Shown in pieces: positions 21,926-33,515 of a stretch of DNA of 64,000 nucleotides (its first letter is position 1; each line of letters starts with the position of its first letter). The stretch spans positions 372,001-436,000 of the forward strand of contig OW203770.1 in the NCBI GenBank assembly GCA_934045905.1, written 5' to 3'. The notes under the pieces are model-generated. The model was not told where the DNA came from, made no database searches, and saw only the letters and a list, made by a program, of their open reading frames with translations. The position numbers and the translations under genes are program-made. This DNA is from Leuctra nigra. Lineage: Eukaryota; Arthropoda; Insecta; Plecoptera; Leuctridae.

Positions 21926-22612
21926 TTGAGCGAGCGAAGCGAGCGTCTCCTTTTGGCTCTTTTAGCACGGACCTCTGTTTTTTTTTTTTTGTTTGTTTGT
22001 CTGTCGTCTGCTCGTATACAGGTCGCACCGTTTATCCGATCGAGCTGAAATTTTGCACACATATCCAGACCAAATATAATATGAGATTTGCTGACCCCAA
22101 TTTTTTTGAAATTCCCTGATTGGTTCAAATTTTAAAAAAATTATCTTTCGATTGGTTGGTCCGATCAATTTGAAATTTAGCATAATCATTTCAACCAACA
22201 TTGTACCCAATCATAAAAAGTTTCAGCCAAATCCTCCTATTGGTTAAAATTTAAAACCATCTTTCATGTGTTTTTTGAAATTTAAACTAGAACCGATTGA
22301 ACGATCTACTTATAACTTCGCATGATGGTTGGGACCAACATTAGCTGCATTTTTGACAATTTTCCGACTAATCTGTGTTTAAATCCAAAAGTTATTGACA
22401 TTTGACGGACATTTTGCGTGTTGGCTGTTAAACTCACGGCGACTTCGACTCTTCAGTTCAAGGCAAGGTAGTTAGAGCAGAAACTTTCAAACGCATAATA
22501 TGAAACTGATAATGACCGTTCAACAGTCGATCTGATCATGGAGTTATAATTTGGTTAATTATAACTCCATGATCTGATATTGTGTAGACACACTAATATC
22601 TTATGAAAGTAG
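21926..22612 (+). mobile_element. Helitron-like family copy 9 (CTAG end missing)
   Basis: Begins TTGAGCGAGCGAAGCGAGCG and runs through the family interior, then is lost near 22612. A small perfect hairpin (TGGAGTTATAATT...AATTATAACTCCA) sits at 22539-22572. Confidence 0.55.
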
Positions 22613-22880
22613 TACATTGCACCATAGAGATTCATATACTTACAGAGAGGGGCAAGTAGATAGCCAGCCTTGGTATGATGCGATGTACATTGTCAGGGTA
22701 GATCTGAGCATGCTCAGCCACCATCTTGGAGATTATTTCAAAAATTACTTTAAAAATGGCACCCCCCTCGATTGTAATGTTGTTGGCAAGAGACTTGAAT
22801 GATACTTTGTACTAACCTTCAGTGCATACTTCACAGTAACAAACAACACAGAACAAATAAATGTACAGTAAAAACAAGAA

Positions 22881-24165
22881 CCATAAAAAACACTCCGTGT
22901 AAAAATACCAGCCAAGTCTCTTCAACTAAAAAAATATACGAAATCTAAAAATTCAGCACTGAAAAGTAGTGATATCAAAAAATTGGCCAAGTCAAAACTT
23001 TTCAAAAAATTCTTTGCGCATCGTGCATATAAATAGTATAGAAGTATAACGGAAATCAAATATACTCATCTATGCACTAAAAAAACGATGCGCCAAGTAT
23101 TTTTTGAAAAGTTTTGACTTGGCCAATTTTTTGATATCACTACTTTTCAGTGCTGAATTTTTAGATTTCGTATATTTTTTTAGTTGAAGAGACTTGGCTG
23201 GTATTTTTACACGGAGTGTTTTTTATGGGGATATCACTCCTTTTTTCAGTTTATTCTTACAACTTGTAACACATACATATTGTGGCACCAAAGACTACAA
23301 TTCCTTTAAAAAATACGCCTTTGTGATTTGGTTGCTAAGAAAAGTTGTGCTTGTTACTATGTATATGCTATAAATAATATGCTATGAAGTAGAGCGAAAG
23401 TTTCGTTCCAATTGGTCCAGCCGTTCTCGAGTTATGGCATCACTTCCGGTTTTCAAAATGGCGCATGATATCACTGCCACATAAAATTTGTGTCTATAAA
23501 ATGTTATGTAACATTATAAACCTTCTGAATATGTACCTAGTTATTGTTATAAGAGATGATTTTAAGATTTGGCATTTTTATGTCGTCATTTCCGGTTTCG
23601 GTAATAGTACATGTCAATTTCGACTATTGATATTTGATAAAGATGACCGTCCGAATTGTTTGGCGCTAGTTTCGTCCTGATCGGTCCATCAGTTTTTGAG
23701 ATATGACGTAACTTCCGGTTTCAAAATGGCGGCACAAAAAATTTGTAGGGGCAAGGTATCATCAGACGCCAAAAGTGCACATGTGGTAAAAATGTCAGAT
23801 CGATCGGTTCAGCCGTTTAGGCTGTGGCCCTGTCAACAGTGTTTCCTGATATCATCATCATCTTCATCATCAGAATCAGAAAGTGATGTAATTTCACGTT
23901 TTTCACGGCCCTCTAGCTCGCAAACGGCATAACCTGTTGTTCTCAAATTTGGTATATGGGGTTGGGTGGGCCATAGCTCGAAATTAAGATATTTCGCAAC
24001 AATGTGAGATTTTCCAATTTTAAGATCCAGTAGGCCGAAAATGCCATGTTGTTGCTTACAGTAAAAGTGTTTGGTCTGCTCCTCAGTTTATTAGGCATTT
24101 ACGGTATGTTGAGTGAGTGTGAGTGTACAGTACGACTTGGCTGGGTGGAGCGACCGCTCCACTAG
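22881..24165 (+). mobile_element. Composite element with ETS/CRE/YY1-like blocks, copy 2
   Basis: Foldback MITE part 22881-23231 (CCATAAAAAACACTCCG and complement), then blocks ACTTCCGGTTTTCAAAATGG (23441), CGTCATTTCCGG (23583), AACTTCCGGTTTCAAAATGG (23709), ending TTGGCTGGGTGGAGCGACCG plus CTCCACT. Confidence 0.75.
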
Positions 24166-25348
24166 ATATAATATTGTAATAGTCTTCTGATTCAAGTTAA
24201 AAACGTGTTTCTAGTAAGTTTAAAATTTGACAGCTCAAAGTAATTTTTTCACTGCCTTCCGAATTAATTTTCCATTTCAGTGGCAGTGAATTATTAAATA
24301 TCTCCAATATGGAGAAAAAGGATCTTTCAAAATTAGTCAAGCATTAACCAGTAGTTACCCCTCTCTGTAATATATCTCTATGATTGCACGCTTTAGGTCA
24401 AGGTCATTATAGTGCTGGCTTCTGATAGGAGTTAGATTAGACGAGATAAATGAAGAACAGAGGCGGGCTTCCAAACTCATCGCTTTGCAAAGAGCATTGA
24501 CATTTATAAACTAAATGCAGGAGAAGAATTACTTTTTACAGACATTTACTTTTCGGAAAGATCGACAGCCATTTGCATAATGCATTTGAATTATGTAATT
24601 TGCATAGTCTTAACTTTCTGTTCATATTTTTAATTAACAAAATAATCATAAGAATTGACAGACCTCAAATGTAGAATGCCTGAAGTCCGATATCGGGTTA
24701 CACAAATTTGGAATGATGTAATCAATTCTGTCAATTGCAGTTTGACAGTGTTGCCAAATGACATGTTTTAATATTATGATTGAATGAAGGCAGTTTCTAA
24801 CTTCAAGAATTATTTAAATACCGACACATACGGCCTTCTACTTCTGAGTTATTAACTTGATTATCAAATCAAAAGTGATTGACATTTCTCTTGAAATTAC
24901 TTATTAAAACATTTAGATTAGGAAGTAATTTTATTTCAATAGCCAATGTAAATCCGGTTTGAATTCCCTCCGACCGACTGGGTATTTTCCTGGGTTTAAG
25001 TCGAGAGGCAAATGTTGGGAAGGTTCCGCCTAATATGCCTTGACTGCCTCCTTCCCACCGTATATCCTTACAGAGGTGCGATATAAATATATGCATTGCT
25101 GCGTTCTTACAGTCAAGTAGTTATATTTATTTATGATCCAAACAGATCATAGTGTTTAAGCTTTGGTTTACAATTGACACAATTATGCGTCTTCCATCTC
25201 TAGTGTGAGCTCTGATAATTTCATTGATAATAACAAGGATTGATTGTCAAGGAACGATGACCAGCAGCCAATCCGTTTTGTTTAAATAGGAACCGTTTTT
25301 AGTTGGTTTGAGTGCTCGCAGTTGCTATGCAGATTTCCGCGCATTGGC
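24166..25348. other. Intergenic, nothing recognised
   Basis: AT-rich single-copy-looking sequence. 25190-25260 matches the interior of the 61702-61918 foldback in inverse orientation (CAAGGATTGATTGTCAAGGA), so it is an element remnant. Confidence 0.4.
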
Positions 25349-26015
25349 CAGGCGCGTAGGAATAGGGGGGGGGGGGGAAACGGACCCCCTGTCTGGAGCC
25401 TTACCCCCCCTGCCAGAGATCCTGACCCCCCCCCCCTGCCATAGATCCTGAACACCCTCAGATATTCACAAATGTTGATTAAGAGATGCACAGATTGCAA
25501 AAATTTGCTTCATTATGAGGTTGAATTCTCAAAATGTTTTTAAGTTTTGCAAAACTAATTGAACAGAGGTATTATCCAATGAGACAACCCATTTACTCAA
25601 TTGTCCAACATGATCATCCTCATGAACAATTACACGTTAAACTATTTAATACCAAAACACATACAGACTTTTCTTATAGCTTATTGCTGTTGCTCTTGCA
25701 ACCTTTTTCAAAGGTAGGTATAATTCCAAAATCGATTCTCTTTTACTAGAATTCAAAAATTTCTCTGCGGGCCTTTGGGGATTTTATTAAAATAACAAAA
25801 TTTTCAATTTGTCTAAAGTTTCCCCAAGAATATTGCATAATATCACAAATTTTAAATCTTAAAATTCAAAAATTCTTTTGTATCAAAAATTCAAAAAAGC
25901 TGCCATGCGGGGCTAACTGGGGGGCGAGCCCTCCAGACCTCCTTGTAGCGGCGAACTACTTTTCCTAACAACCATCTACCCCGATAATTTGACCCCCCTC
26001 TCAAAATAAAGTTCC
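25349..26015. mobile_element. hAT-like element, right end degraded
   Basis: Same family as 14419-15164: CAGGCGCGTAGGAATAGGGG start, G and C runs, GCCATGCGGGGC near 25903, CAAAATAAAGTTCCTA at the right, where the terminus is lost. Confidence 0.7.
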
Positions 26016-26220
26016 TAAAATTCGTTTACGTTTAGAATAGCAAGCCATAATGGCGGTCGTGTACTATTGTTACAGTCAAGCGAACGTGTACCTACACATG
26101 TAAATATCAATACAATATTCAAATGTTTATGTATAATACCACTGTAGATAAAAAATAAATCAATATTATTGAATAGTATTGAATATTTATAATATTTTTT
26201 ACTATTAAACATGCGGTGAC
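26010..26220. mobile_element. Foldback-type MITE family, copy 1
   Basis: TTCGTTTACGTTTAGAATAGCAAGC and CATAATGGCGGTCGTGTAC blocks recur at 29250-29480, 46458-46725 and 49258-49580. Related copies share AAAAATAAATCAATATTAT. Confidence 0.6.
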
Positions 26221-26742
26221 GTAAACCAGCTAGCGCGCGTTAGCAGTGGCGGAATGAAACCGCGTTTTTTGCATTCTTATCATTGTGCCTTTCCTAATCG
26301 AATATGTTAAGTATACCCGGCCTTTAACGTGAACGAACGCGGCTGGCATTGGCCGTCATCTTGCATGTTGCGCGCGCATTCAACGCAGTGGGCTGAATAC
26401 CAGCTGTGTGTGTGATGTCATTTAGTCAGCCTCGCCTCGGTGTTGCAAGCAGAGCGTTGAGCGAGACAATGCGTTAGATCAGAACACTAGATTGTTAGTT
26501 TATACGTGTGTTCGTTTAGTCAAGTATGACTTAGTTTACATACGTGTGTTAGTAATGTATATTTTGTCAAGGAAGACTTATTTTAATCCTGATTAGATAA
26601 AAGACAAACTTATGGTGTTGTTCCTTGGTAAATTTTTATTTTGTTTGTTTCGTGAGTTAGTTTACATAGGTGACGTGTGTTCATAATTTGTAGACTTGGT
26701 GAAGTGAACCGACGTTATGCAGCTCACTTGTGATTAATAAGA
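26220..26742 (+). promoter_or_regulatory. Possible promoter and untranslated first exon
   Basis: A locally GC- and CpG-richer block (26220-26470, with GCGCGC runs) sits among AT-rich repeats. It is followed by sequence ending GAAT|GTAAGT at 26742/26743, a strong donor. The exon at 33433 needs an upstream untranslated exon on this strand, and this is the best candidate seen. No coding content and no clear TATA box. The link is inference. Confidence 0.25.
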
Positions 26743-27805
26743 ATGTAAGTAAATAACATAATCACATTTAAACGTAGTGATATAAAAGTATTCTTCAAGA
26801 CATAGACACGTGACCCGACAATGTTCTCTTTGAGATTCTTCCCAGATATCTTCACTCTATTTTACCGAGAAACGTAGATATGTTTTTTTTTTAACTAAGT
26901 GTTACTGGATTTATGTAATTTTCAAGAAAATCAATAAAATTCATCCATTTTTAATTATCATATAAGGAAAACAGTAATTGTACTAGAAAAATAATTAAAA
27001 TACAGGGCGCATATAGCCTATAGGCTACTATCTTCAAAACCAAACAAAAGTGAGCCTTCTTCACAAAATGTACAACCCTGTTCTGATGTTAAGCAGTCGA
27101 CCGATGTGCGAAATTGGCGATTTGGAGAAAATAGGGATTAAAAATGAAGATTTAAAGTTTAACTTTCAACCAGGTCAGGTTTTGGACTCAGAAAACCTAT
27201 AAGTAAAAAAAACTAAAAAAAATCTTTTCGTAACTTATAATTTCAAAATTATGAAATGTGAAATGAATGTGTTGATGTGTGTGTGATTATGAATTATTGA
27301 AATGTAATACAAGATTCCATTGCAATGTTCTGCTAACTTTATCGGGACATAGTCAAACCGGGCATTATTCAAAAATATTATTTCAATTTTACAAATTATG
27401 GTCCATCAGGTTTGAATGCATGTGATTGCAAACTGTAAAAAATAGACACGCTGCATTTTTAAATAAATATTTTATACAAAATAAATAAAATAAATAATTT
27501 TTTGATATTGTATTTTTTGATAAAAAGAAAAATTAAGCATTAACTGCCTTGGCCAATTCTTTAATAACATGTTATTTTCTGTTCTAAACTTGTAGATTCC
27601 TCCTATAGGTACATAGTTATTTATTTTTGTCCACAAGTGTTTTATTATGATAGTTTACTGAGTTGTTTCGATGTTTCCCGAGGCAAATGATGGGAAGGTT
27701 CGCTACAGACCGCCTCCTACCCACCGTCTATTCCTCACCATCATCTCCCAATCATCATTCATAATCATTTATCAGCCTAGCTGCAGAACAGTGCGACGTT
27801 AAGGT
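26743..27805. other. AT-rich stretch, nothing recognised
   Basis: No coding frame, inverted repeat or repeat family could be assigned. Confidence 0.35.
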
Positions 27806-28160
27806 GCTACAAGCGCTCGGCCGTTTTAGAAAATTGAGAGAGATAATGTTTCATAAGTGAGTGTAACTTTTACAGGATGTTCACATGATCAGTCTGATTG
27901 TATATTAGTAGCACTTTTTCATGTTTGCTTCTTGCATTGTTAATTAGGCGCTGGTTATTCAACAAAACCGCGCAAAACTATGAAATTTGCGATACGATTG
28001 GAGACCAAACCCGTGAACCAATTGATCTCAGATTATAACCATGATTAGATAAAAGACAAACTTAGAGTTATCACTTGGAATATTTTTTAAAAATTACATT
28101 TCATACGGCACCCAGCGAGACGAGAAAATATACCATTTTTCACACTAAATCAACTAATTA
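27806..28160. repeat. Companion block, inverted copy
   Basis: Reverse-orientation copy of 18017-18412, again abutting a Helitron-like TTGAGCGAGCG end. Confidence 0.65.
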
Positions 28161-29186
28161 TTGAGCGAGCGTGGCGAGCGTCACCACGGTACTCTTATGG
28201 CACTTTCTCTGTGGGTTTTTTTTTTTTTTTGTCTGCACAGCCCAGGTTAAACCGCACATTCAATCGATCTGAAACTTTGCACACATGCTAACGTAATCTA
28301 TGCGGTCCCTGGGATCGTTTTTGAACGGGCTCCTGTGATTGGTTCAAGTTTAAAAAAAATTATCTTTCGATTGGTTGCTCCGATCAATTTGAAATTTAGC
28401 AAAAACATTGCAACCAACATTGTACCCAATCATAAAAAGTTTCAGCTAAATCTTTCCATTGGTTAAAATTTAAAACCATTTTTCGTGTGATTTTTGAAAT
28501 TTAAACTAGAACAGATTGACCGATCAACTTAAAACTTCGTATGATCAATGGTACCAACATTTTAGGTATTTTTTTCCAATTTTCAGTCTTATCTGTCGTT
28601 ATTTTCAAAAGTTTTGTCATTTTAAGGACATTTTATTCCATAATCTTGAAAAATGTATACTAAATTGCCATCCCTGCCTTCTTTAAGCTTCTTCTCCAAG
28701 GCAAGGCCTGTAGAGCAGCCAAGCTATCCACAATCTATCCACAGTCATGCACAGTCTATCCACAATTTACAGTAAAATTAAAGAATTTTTGAGCTAGCGC
28801 ATATCAAATCGGATGTAGTACGAAGGCCAAATCCTCTAATTGGTTTTAAGTTTAAATAATTCTTCTGATTGGTCGACAATCAAAATGTTCCTATTAAAAT
28901 TTTGCATGGCGATCATGACCAACATTGTCTAAAATTTTACACATTGTAAGCCCAATCATTCAAGTATTAATTGTCAATGTACGAATTTAGTATGGGTTGT
29001 CAAAAGAGTTTTCTGGAAAAAGTATGTAGGTAAGTCACGACACAATGGATCATTCATACAGAGTATTTATATGGAGATTGGAAAGTTGCAAAGAAAATCG
29101 TCTTTTCTGCCGTGCCGTTTATCGTGACTGGGGATGTTGCATGTTCTGTGCTCGCTCATCAACGCGTTACACTGAGCGTTTTCCTA
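28161..29186 (+). mobile_element. Helitron-like family copy 10
   Basis: Begins TTGAGCGAGCGTGGCGAGCG and ends ACTGAGCGTTTTCCTAG followed by T. One of the more complete copies, about 1 kb. Confidence 0.6.
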
Positions 29187-29244
29187 GTTACTAATTAACG
29201 AAGTAAAAAAATGTCCCAAGTAATAACCCTAAGTTTTTAACTTC

Positions 29245-29480
29245 TATCTAAAGTTCGTTCACGTTTAGAATATCAAGGCCGTGTAGATACTACTGTAGTT
29301 AGCGAACAATTGTTAAATATGTATAAGTCGACTGTAGATAAAAATAAATCAATTTTATAAAATTTTTCTACTATTTTCTACTATTAAAAGTTGTGTTTTT
29401 CACATAATTTATAAAATTTCAATAATACAAAGAAGAACGTCTTGCCATTGACAGGGCAGTGTTCATATGAACGACCAATG
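29245..29480. mobile_element. Foldback-type MITE family, copy 2
   Basis: AAAGTTCGTTCACGTTTAGAAT start, GTAGATAAAAATAAATCAAT interior, CTTGCCATTGACAGGGCAGT near the end. The remainder to 30319 is AT-rich and unassigned, with a G run at 29660. Confidence 0.55.
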
Positions 29481-30319
29481 AACGACGTGATCGACTAAAA
29501 CGTCAGAAATATTCTCATTTCTCATCCTCCTTCCCTATTCTTCATCATTCATCCGTCACCATTAGCAACTGTGCGTCGTTAAACACTCCTAAGCAGCTGC
29601 TGTGTTCGACCTTGAAGACTTATCACTTGTAGAAGGCGGATGTGTGATTGCTGACCACATGGGGGGGGGGGGGGGAGGGGTTAAATGTCAGCCAAATCTG
29701 TGCAACTTTCAGTTTCATCGTGCAATCAGTGTAACATGCACTCAGAGAAATCTATTACAAATTTAAAAATATACCAGAAAAACAATTTACAAATCAAATA
29801 AAGTCTAGTAAAAATAGAGTTGATTAAATGACTAATCAAAACATAATATTATCATCTGAATTTGAAAATAAGCTGCCAGTTTTAAAAATTAACAAAATGA
29901 GTAAAATCACGAGAAATTATACACAAAGAATATAAATATAAATAATGAAAATTGAATATTATAAAAGTAATGAAACTTCATACAACTCACTTACTTACTT
30001 TATAACAAAATATGTCCATGAAAAGTTCAACAAAGAAAGGGAATATTTGAAAATAATCCAAGTCTTTCAAAAATAATGTTTTAAAAACATTATTGTTAGA
30101 GCCATTCAAAAATGTTTAAATCAGACCCGCGTATTATATTCTAATGCCCTTACCTTCTACTATTACCTGCCATTATACTACAAAAATCCCCAACATATGT
30201 AACTGGATTTACAGATAAAAAATGTTTTATAAATTTGATGATTTGAAAATGCTTGATGACACTTTTCAGTTATTGTAATTCTAGTTGTGTGTGCTGTGGA
30301 TTTTTGTAGTAAGTATCAT

Positions 30320-30914
30320 CATAGGCGTGCGCAGGAGAAATCATTAGGGGGGGGGGGGGGGGGCCAAAATGGGCGCCGGAGGATTAATGACAGGGGGGGG
30401 GGAGAGACCAAGGGGAAAAAATTGCCACGGGTTGCCCCGCAGGGCGTTTTTTGGTTTTTGGACACTTTGAAATCAATTTTGAGACGATCTGAGGAGCATA
30501 TTCTTTACAAATTCATAAGTTTTTAGTATTTTGACACTTCAAAATGAATTTGAGACGTTTTAAGGTGCATTTTGTTCCCAACATTTTATTTTTTCACGAC
30601 ATATAAATATAGATATGAAAATAAGGTCATACATATTAGAGCAAATTTGAGGCATATTGAAAAAAAATTAGAGGAAAAACCTCGAAATTCATGAAAAAAT
30701 CGTGTTTTTGGATGATACTTTATAGGCATTGTTTTCCAAAATATTGTGTTTTTGAGCAACTCCAGTCTGCCCCGCAGGGAGATTTTTTTGTTTAAACCCT
30801 TTTAAAACAAAATGTTGACACTCTTAGGACCACATTTTATAATTTTTTTGTTTGAGGCTGACCTATTAGGGGGGCCAAGGCCCCCCCGGCCCCCCCCCCG
30901 TGCGCACGCCTATG
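30320..30914. mobile_element. hAT-like element, CATAGGCGTGCGCA termini, 8-bp duplication
   Basis: Ends CATAGGCGTGCGCA and TGCGCACGCCTATG, flanked by AGTATCAT at 30312-30319 and 30915-30922. The interior has two C-rich CCCCGCAGGG motifs. Non-coding. Confidence 0.88.
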
Positions 30915-31256
30915 AGTATCATTACTTGTACTTCATTTAGTATATAAAACAAATTTTCACTACCATTCCAGTCATATTAAAACGATTTAAAACAGCATTT
31001 CTACGCCATTTCAACCTCTAATTTTCCAAAATTTTCGCCGCCGGCGGCTGGGGTTCACGCCCCAGATCCCTTTTTGTTGACGATAATTTCTTTTCTGGCG
31101 TGACCTCCTTGCCCCCCCTAACTTTGAAAAGGTTCTTACGCCACTGTGCCAGGAAAGATGTTTCATCAACTCTATGATACCCTGATATCTAGATCGGAAG
31201 CTGCACTAGGATAAACATAGTTGTAAGGTCAATGAGTTGAAACATTGAGGTCACAT

Positions 31257-32270
31257 CATAGGCGTGCGCACGGGGGGGGGGGGGGGGGGGGGGGGCGGGG
31301 GCGAAAATTTTTCTGGCAAAGACTTCGTAAATGGGACGTAAATTGACTGAGACAAAAACTCTAATAACTTACTTATTTATACAAATATAACTCTACTTTT
31401 GAAGTGTAGTGTGTTCTGACAGCTATTACATCAGTAAATTAGGGATAAAATAACAGTAAATGGTCTATTTCGAATTAAAAAATCGAACATTTTTTACTCC
31501 AGAGGGTTTTCACGACCCCAATTTCATCCCAGAACTATCGTGAATGACATTTGAAAACATAATCTAGTTGGATCAACCATTTATTTCACTTCAAAAATGT
31601 AAAAACTGAAATTTTATAAAAATAATTTTTTCTCGCCATTTACGAAGTCTTTGCCAGAAAAATATTCGCTGCCGGGGGGACCTTGGCCCCCCCCCCCCCC
31701 CCCCCCTAATGCGTCATCTTCAACTAAAAAATTATAAAATGTGGTCCTCATAGTGTCAAAATTTTGTTTTAAATGGGCTTAAACAAAAAAAATCTCCCTG
31801 CGGGGCAGACTGGAGTTGCTCAAATCACTGGACTCAAGTACTGGGTTGATCAAAAACACAACATTTTGGAAAACAATGCCTATAAAGTACCATCCAAAAA
31901 TACGATTTTTCATGAATTTCCAGGTTTTTCCCATAAAAATGTCTTTATAATATGCCTCAAAATTGCTCTAATATATGATGTATGACTTTCAGAGAATATT
32001 TTCTCGGGGGCTTAACGCTCCCGAACACCCTTTTATATCAATTTATATTTTTATGTCGTGAAAAAAAGTTTTGGGAACAAAATGGTGCCCAAAATACTAA
32101 AACGCTCTGCCGGACCAGGTTTTGGGGCATGCCCCCTCACCTTATTGTAGTGAAAAGGTGTGTAAAATTTAAAAAAAAATGGAAAGAAAATGCTCCTCAG
32201 AATGTCTTAAATTGTTAAGAGCTAATTGAGACTTTAGCAGAGTATTGAAAGACCGGGCCTAAGGAATATT
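31257..32270. mobile_element. Same hAT-like family, right end lost, with nested foldback
   Basis: Left terminus CATAGGCGTGCGCACGGGG. An inserted foldback (about 31311-31665) has arms TCTGGCAAAGACTTCGTAAA and complement. After it the family interior resumes (CTCCCTGCGGGGCAGACTGG). It ends in a CAGAGTATTGAAAGACCGGG foldback remnant; no right terminus. Confidence 0.7.
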
Positions 32271-33432
32271 TCTGAGTAAAAATGAAGTCGATTACTTAAT
32301 AACGACTCGACTAAAGCAGTTTTAATAAAATTGATGTTTTTGTATTTAAATGAATATGATTGGAAAACAATGAATGCGATCAAGCTGATTTTTTTTGAGT
32401 TGCACAAAACATTGCCAAAAAACTAAAAAATATTGAAAGTTAAAATTTCCTTCACATTTTCAAGTGAAAAATTAATTGGTGATTTTGACAAAACACTTGA
32501 TAAAAAAAAATGGCGGCCCAAAATTTGGTAAACTTTCGTTTATGAGTTATGTGGGTAGACCTCAATAATATTGTAAAAAAACATTTTTAGAAACAATTAG
32601 TTTGAGGTGAAATGATAAAGTGACTAGAAAGTGATCTATTGAATTAATGCTACTGAGGATCGCATATCTGTTGGCACGTTTTTGGCGAAACAGATTACAC
32701 CCTTTTAAATGTTTAAGGTACACTTAAAAACAGAAAATTTTATAAAATATAATTTTTTTAAATTTTTATTTATTTAAATAGCTGGGTTATTTCTGTTTCA
32801 TCTCATTCTTTTAGTATGAATATATCTATAATAGTTATTTTAAAAAAATGATACGTAAGACGAAAATTCCTATCAATTTGACTGCTTTGACTGCTTGTAT
32901 CTCAGAACTGTATTTTACAGCGTTTTTTGAAGTTTCAAAATGTGATCTCTCTGGATGCATAGCAGCCTATCAACTTGATTGTTGTTTCTTTAGGTAGATT
33001 ATAACATACTCTTTTATTTGAACTAGAATTATAAAATAAGTGTTAACAGGGTATTTTTTTATGAAGTGTTGAAAATAATTTATATTGTTCTAATTAAAAA
33101 AAAAATTATAATATTTTTTTTTAAATATTTATTCTAGTCTAATTCATTGACCAATGACCATGTACCTACCTCCATACAAAAAAGGGTGCCTCAGACCAAC
33201 CGTGACTTCTGAATTACGTTTTGAATAAACACCACTTTTTCCATTGTTAAAAATTCCCAACAATGAATTTTATTTTTTAATTCCATATTTCTTTTAATTT
33301 TGTAACAGGGAACATGCAGACAAAAATGTGGCATTCTAAGTACAAAATTGCAAAAAAAATATTCAAGTGTATCATTCATGTCATGACTCAAGTCTAATAC
33401 AATTTGGATTTCTCATACTTGTTGTTCTGCAG
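32271..33432. other. AT-rich stretch upstream of the first coding exon
   Basis: Several stretches of A or T; nothing recognised before the pyrimidine-rich acceptor at 33415-33432. Confidence 0.35.
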
Positions 33433-33447
33433 GGTTTTGAAGCGAAG

Positions 33448-33515
33448 ATGACGGAGCCGAAAAGCAGCAGAGACGTAGAGAATGAAGAACCATCTTCATC
33501 GGGTTCGACTTCGAG
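33448..33515 (+). CDS. NACHT-ankyrin gene, first coding exon
   Basis: A good acceptor (pyrimidine-rich tract ending TTCTGCAG, 33432) is followed by a 15-base leader, an ATG at 33448 and 22 codons rich in Ser, Glu and Pro (MTEPKSSRDVENEE...). The exon ends TCGAG|GTACGT at 33515/33516 after two bases of a codon. The large exon at 40253 supplies exactly one base, making Arg and continuing into a serine run. The acceptor implies an untranslated exon further upstream. Linking it to the 40-kb exon rests on phase and continuity only; the intron between them is 6.7 kb. Confidence 0.55.
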
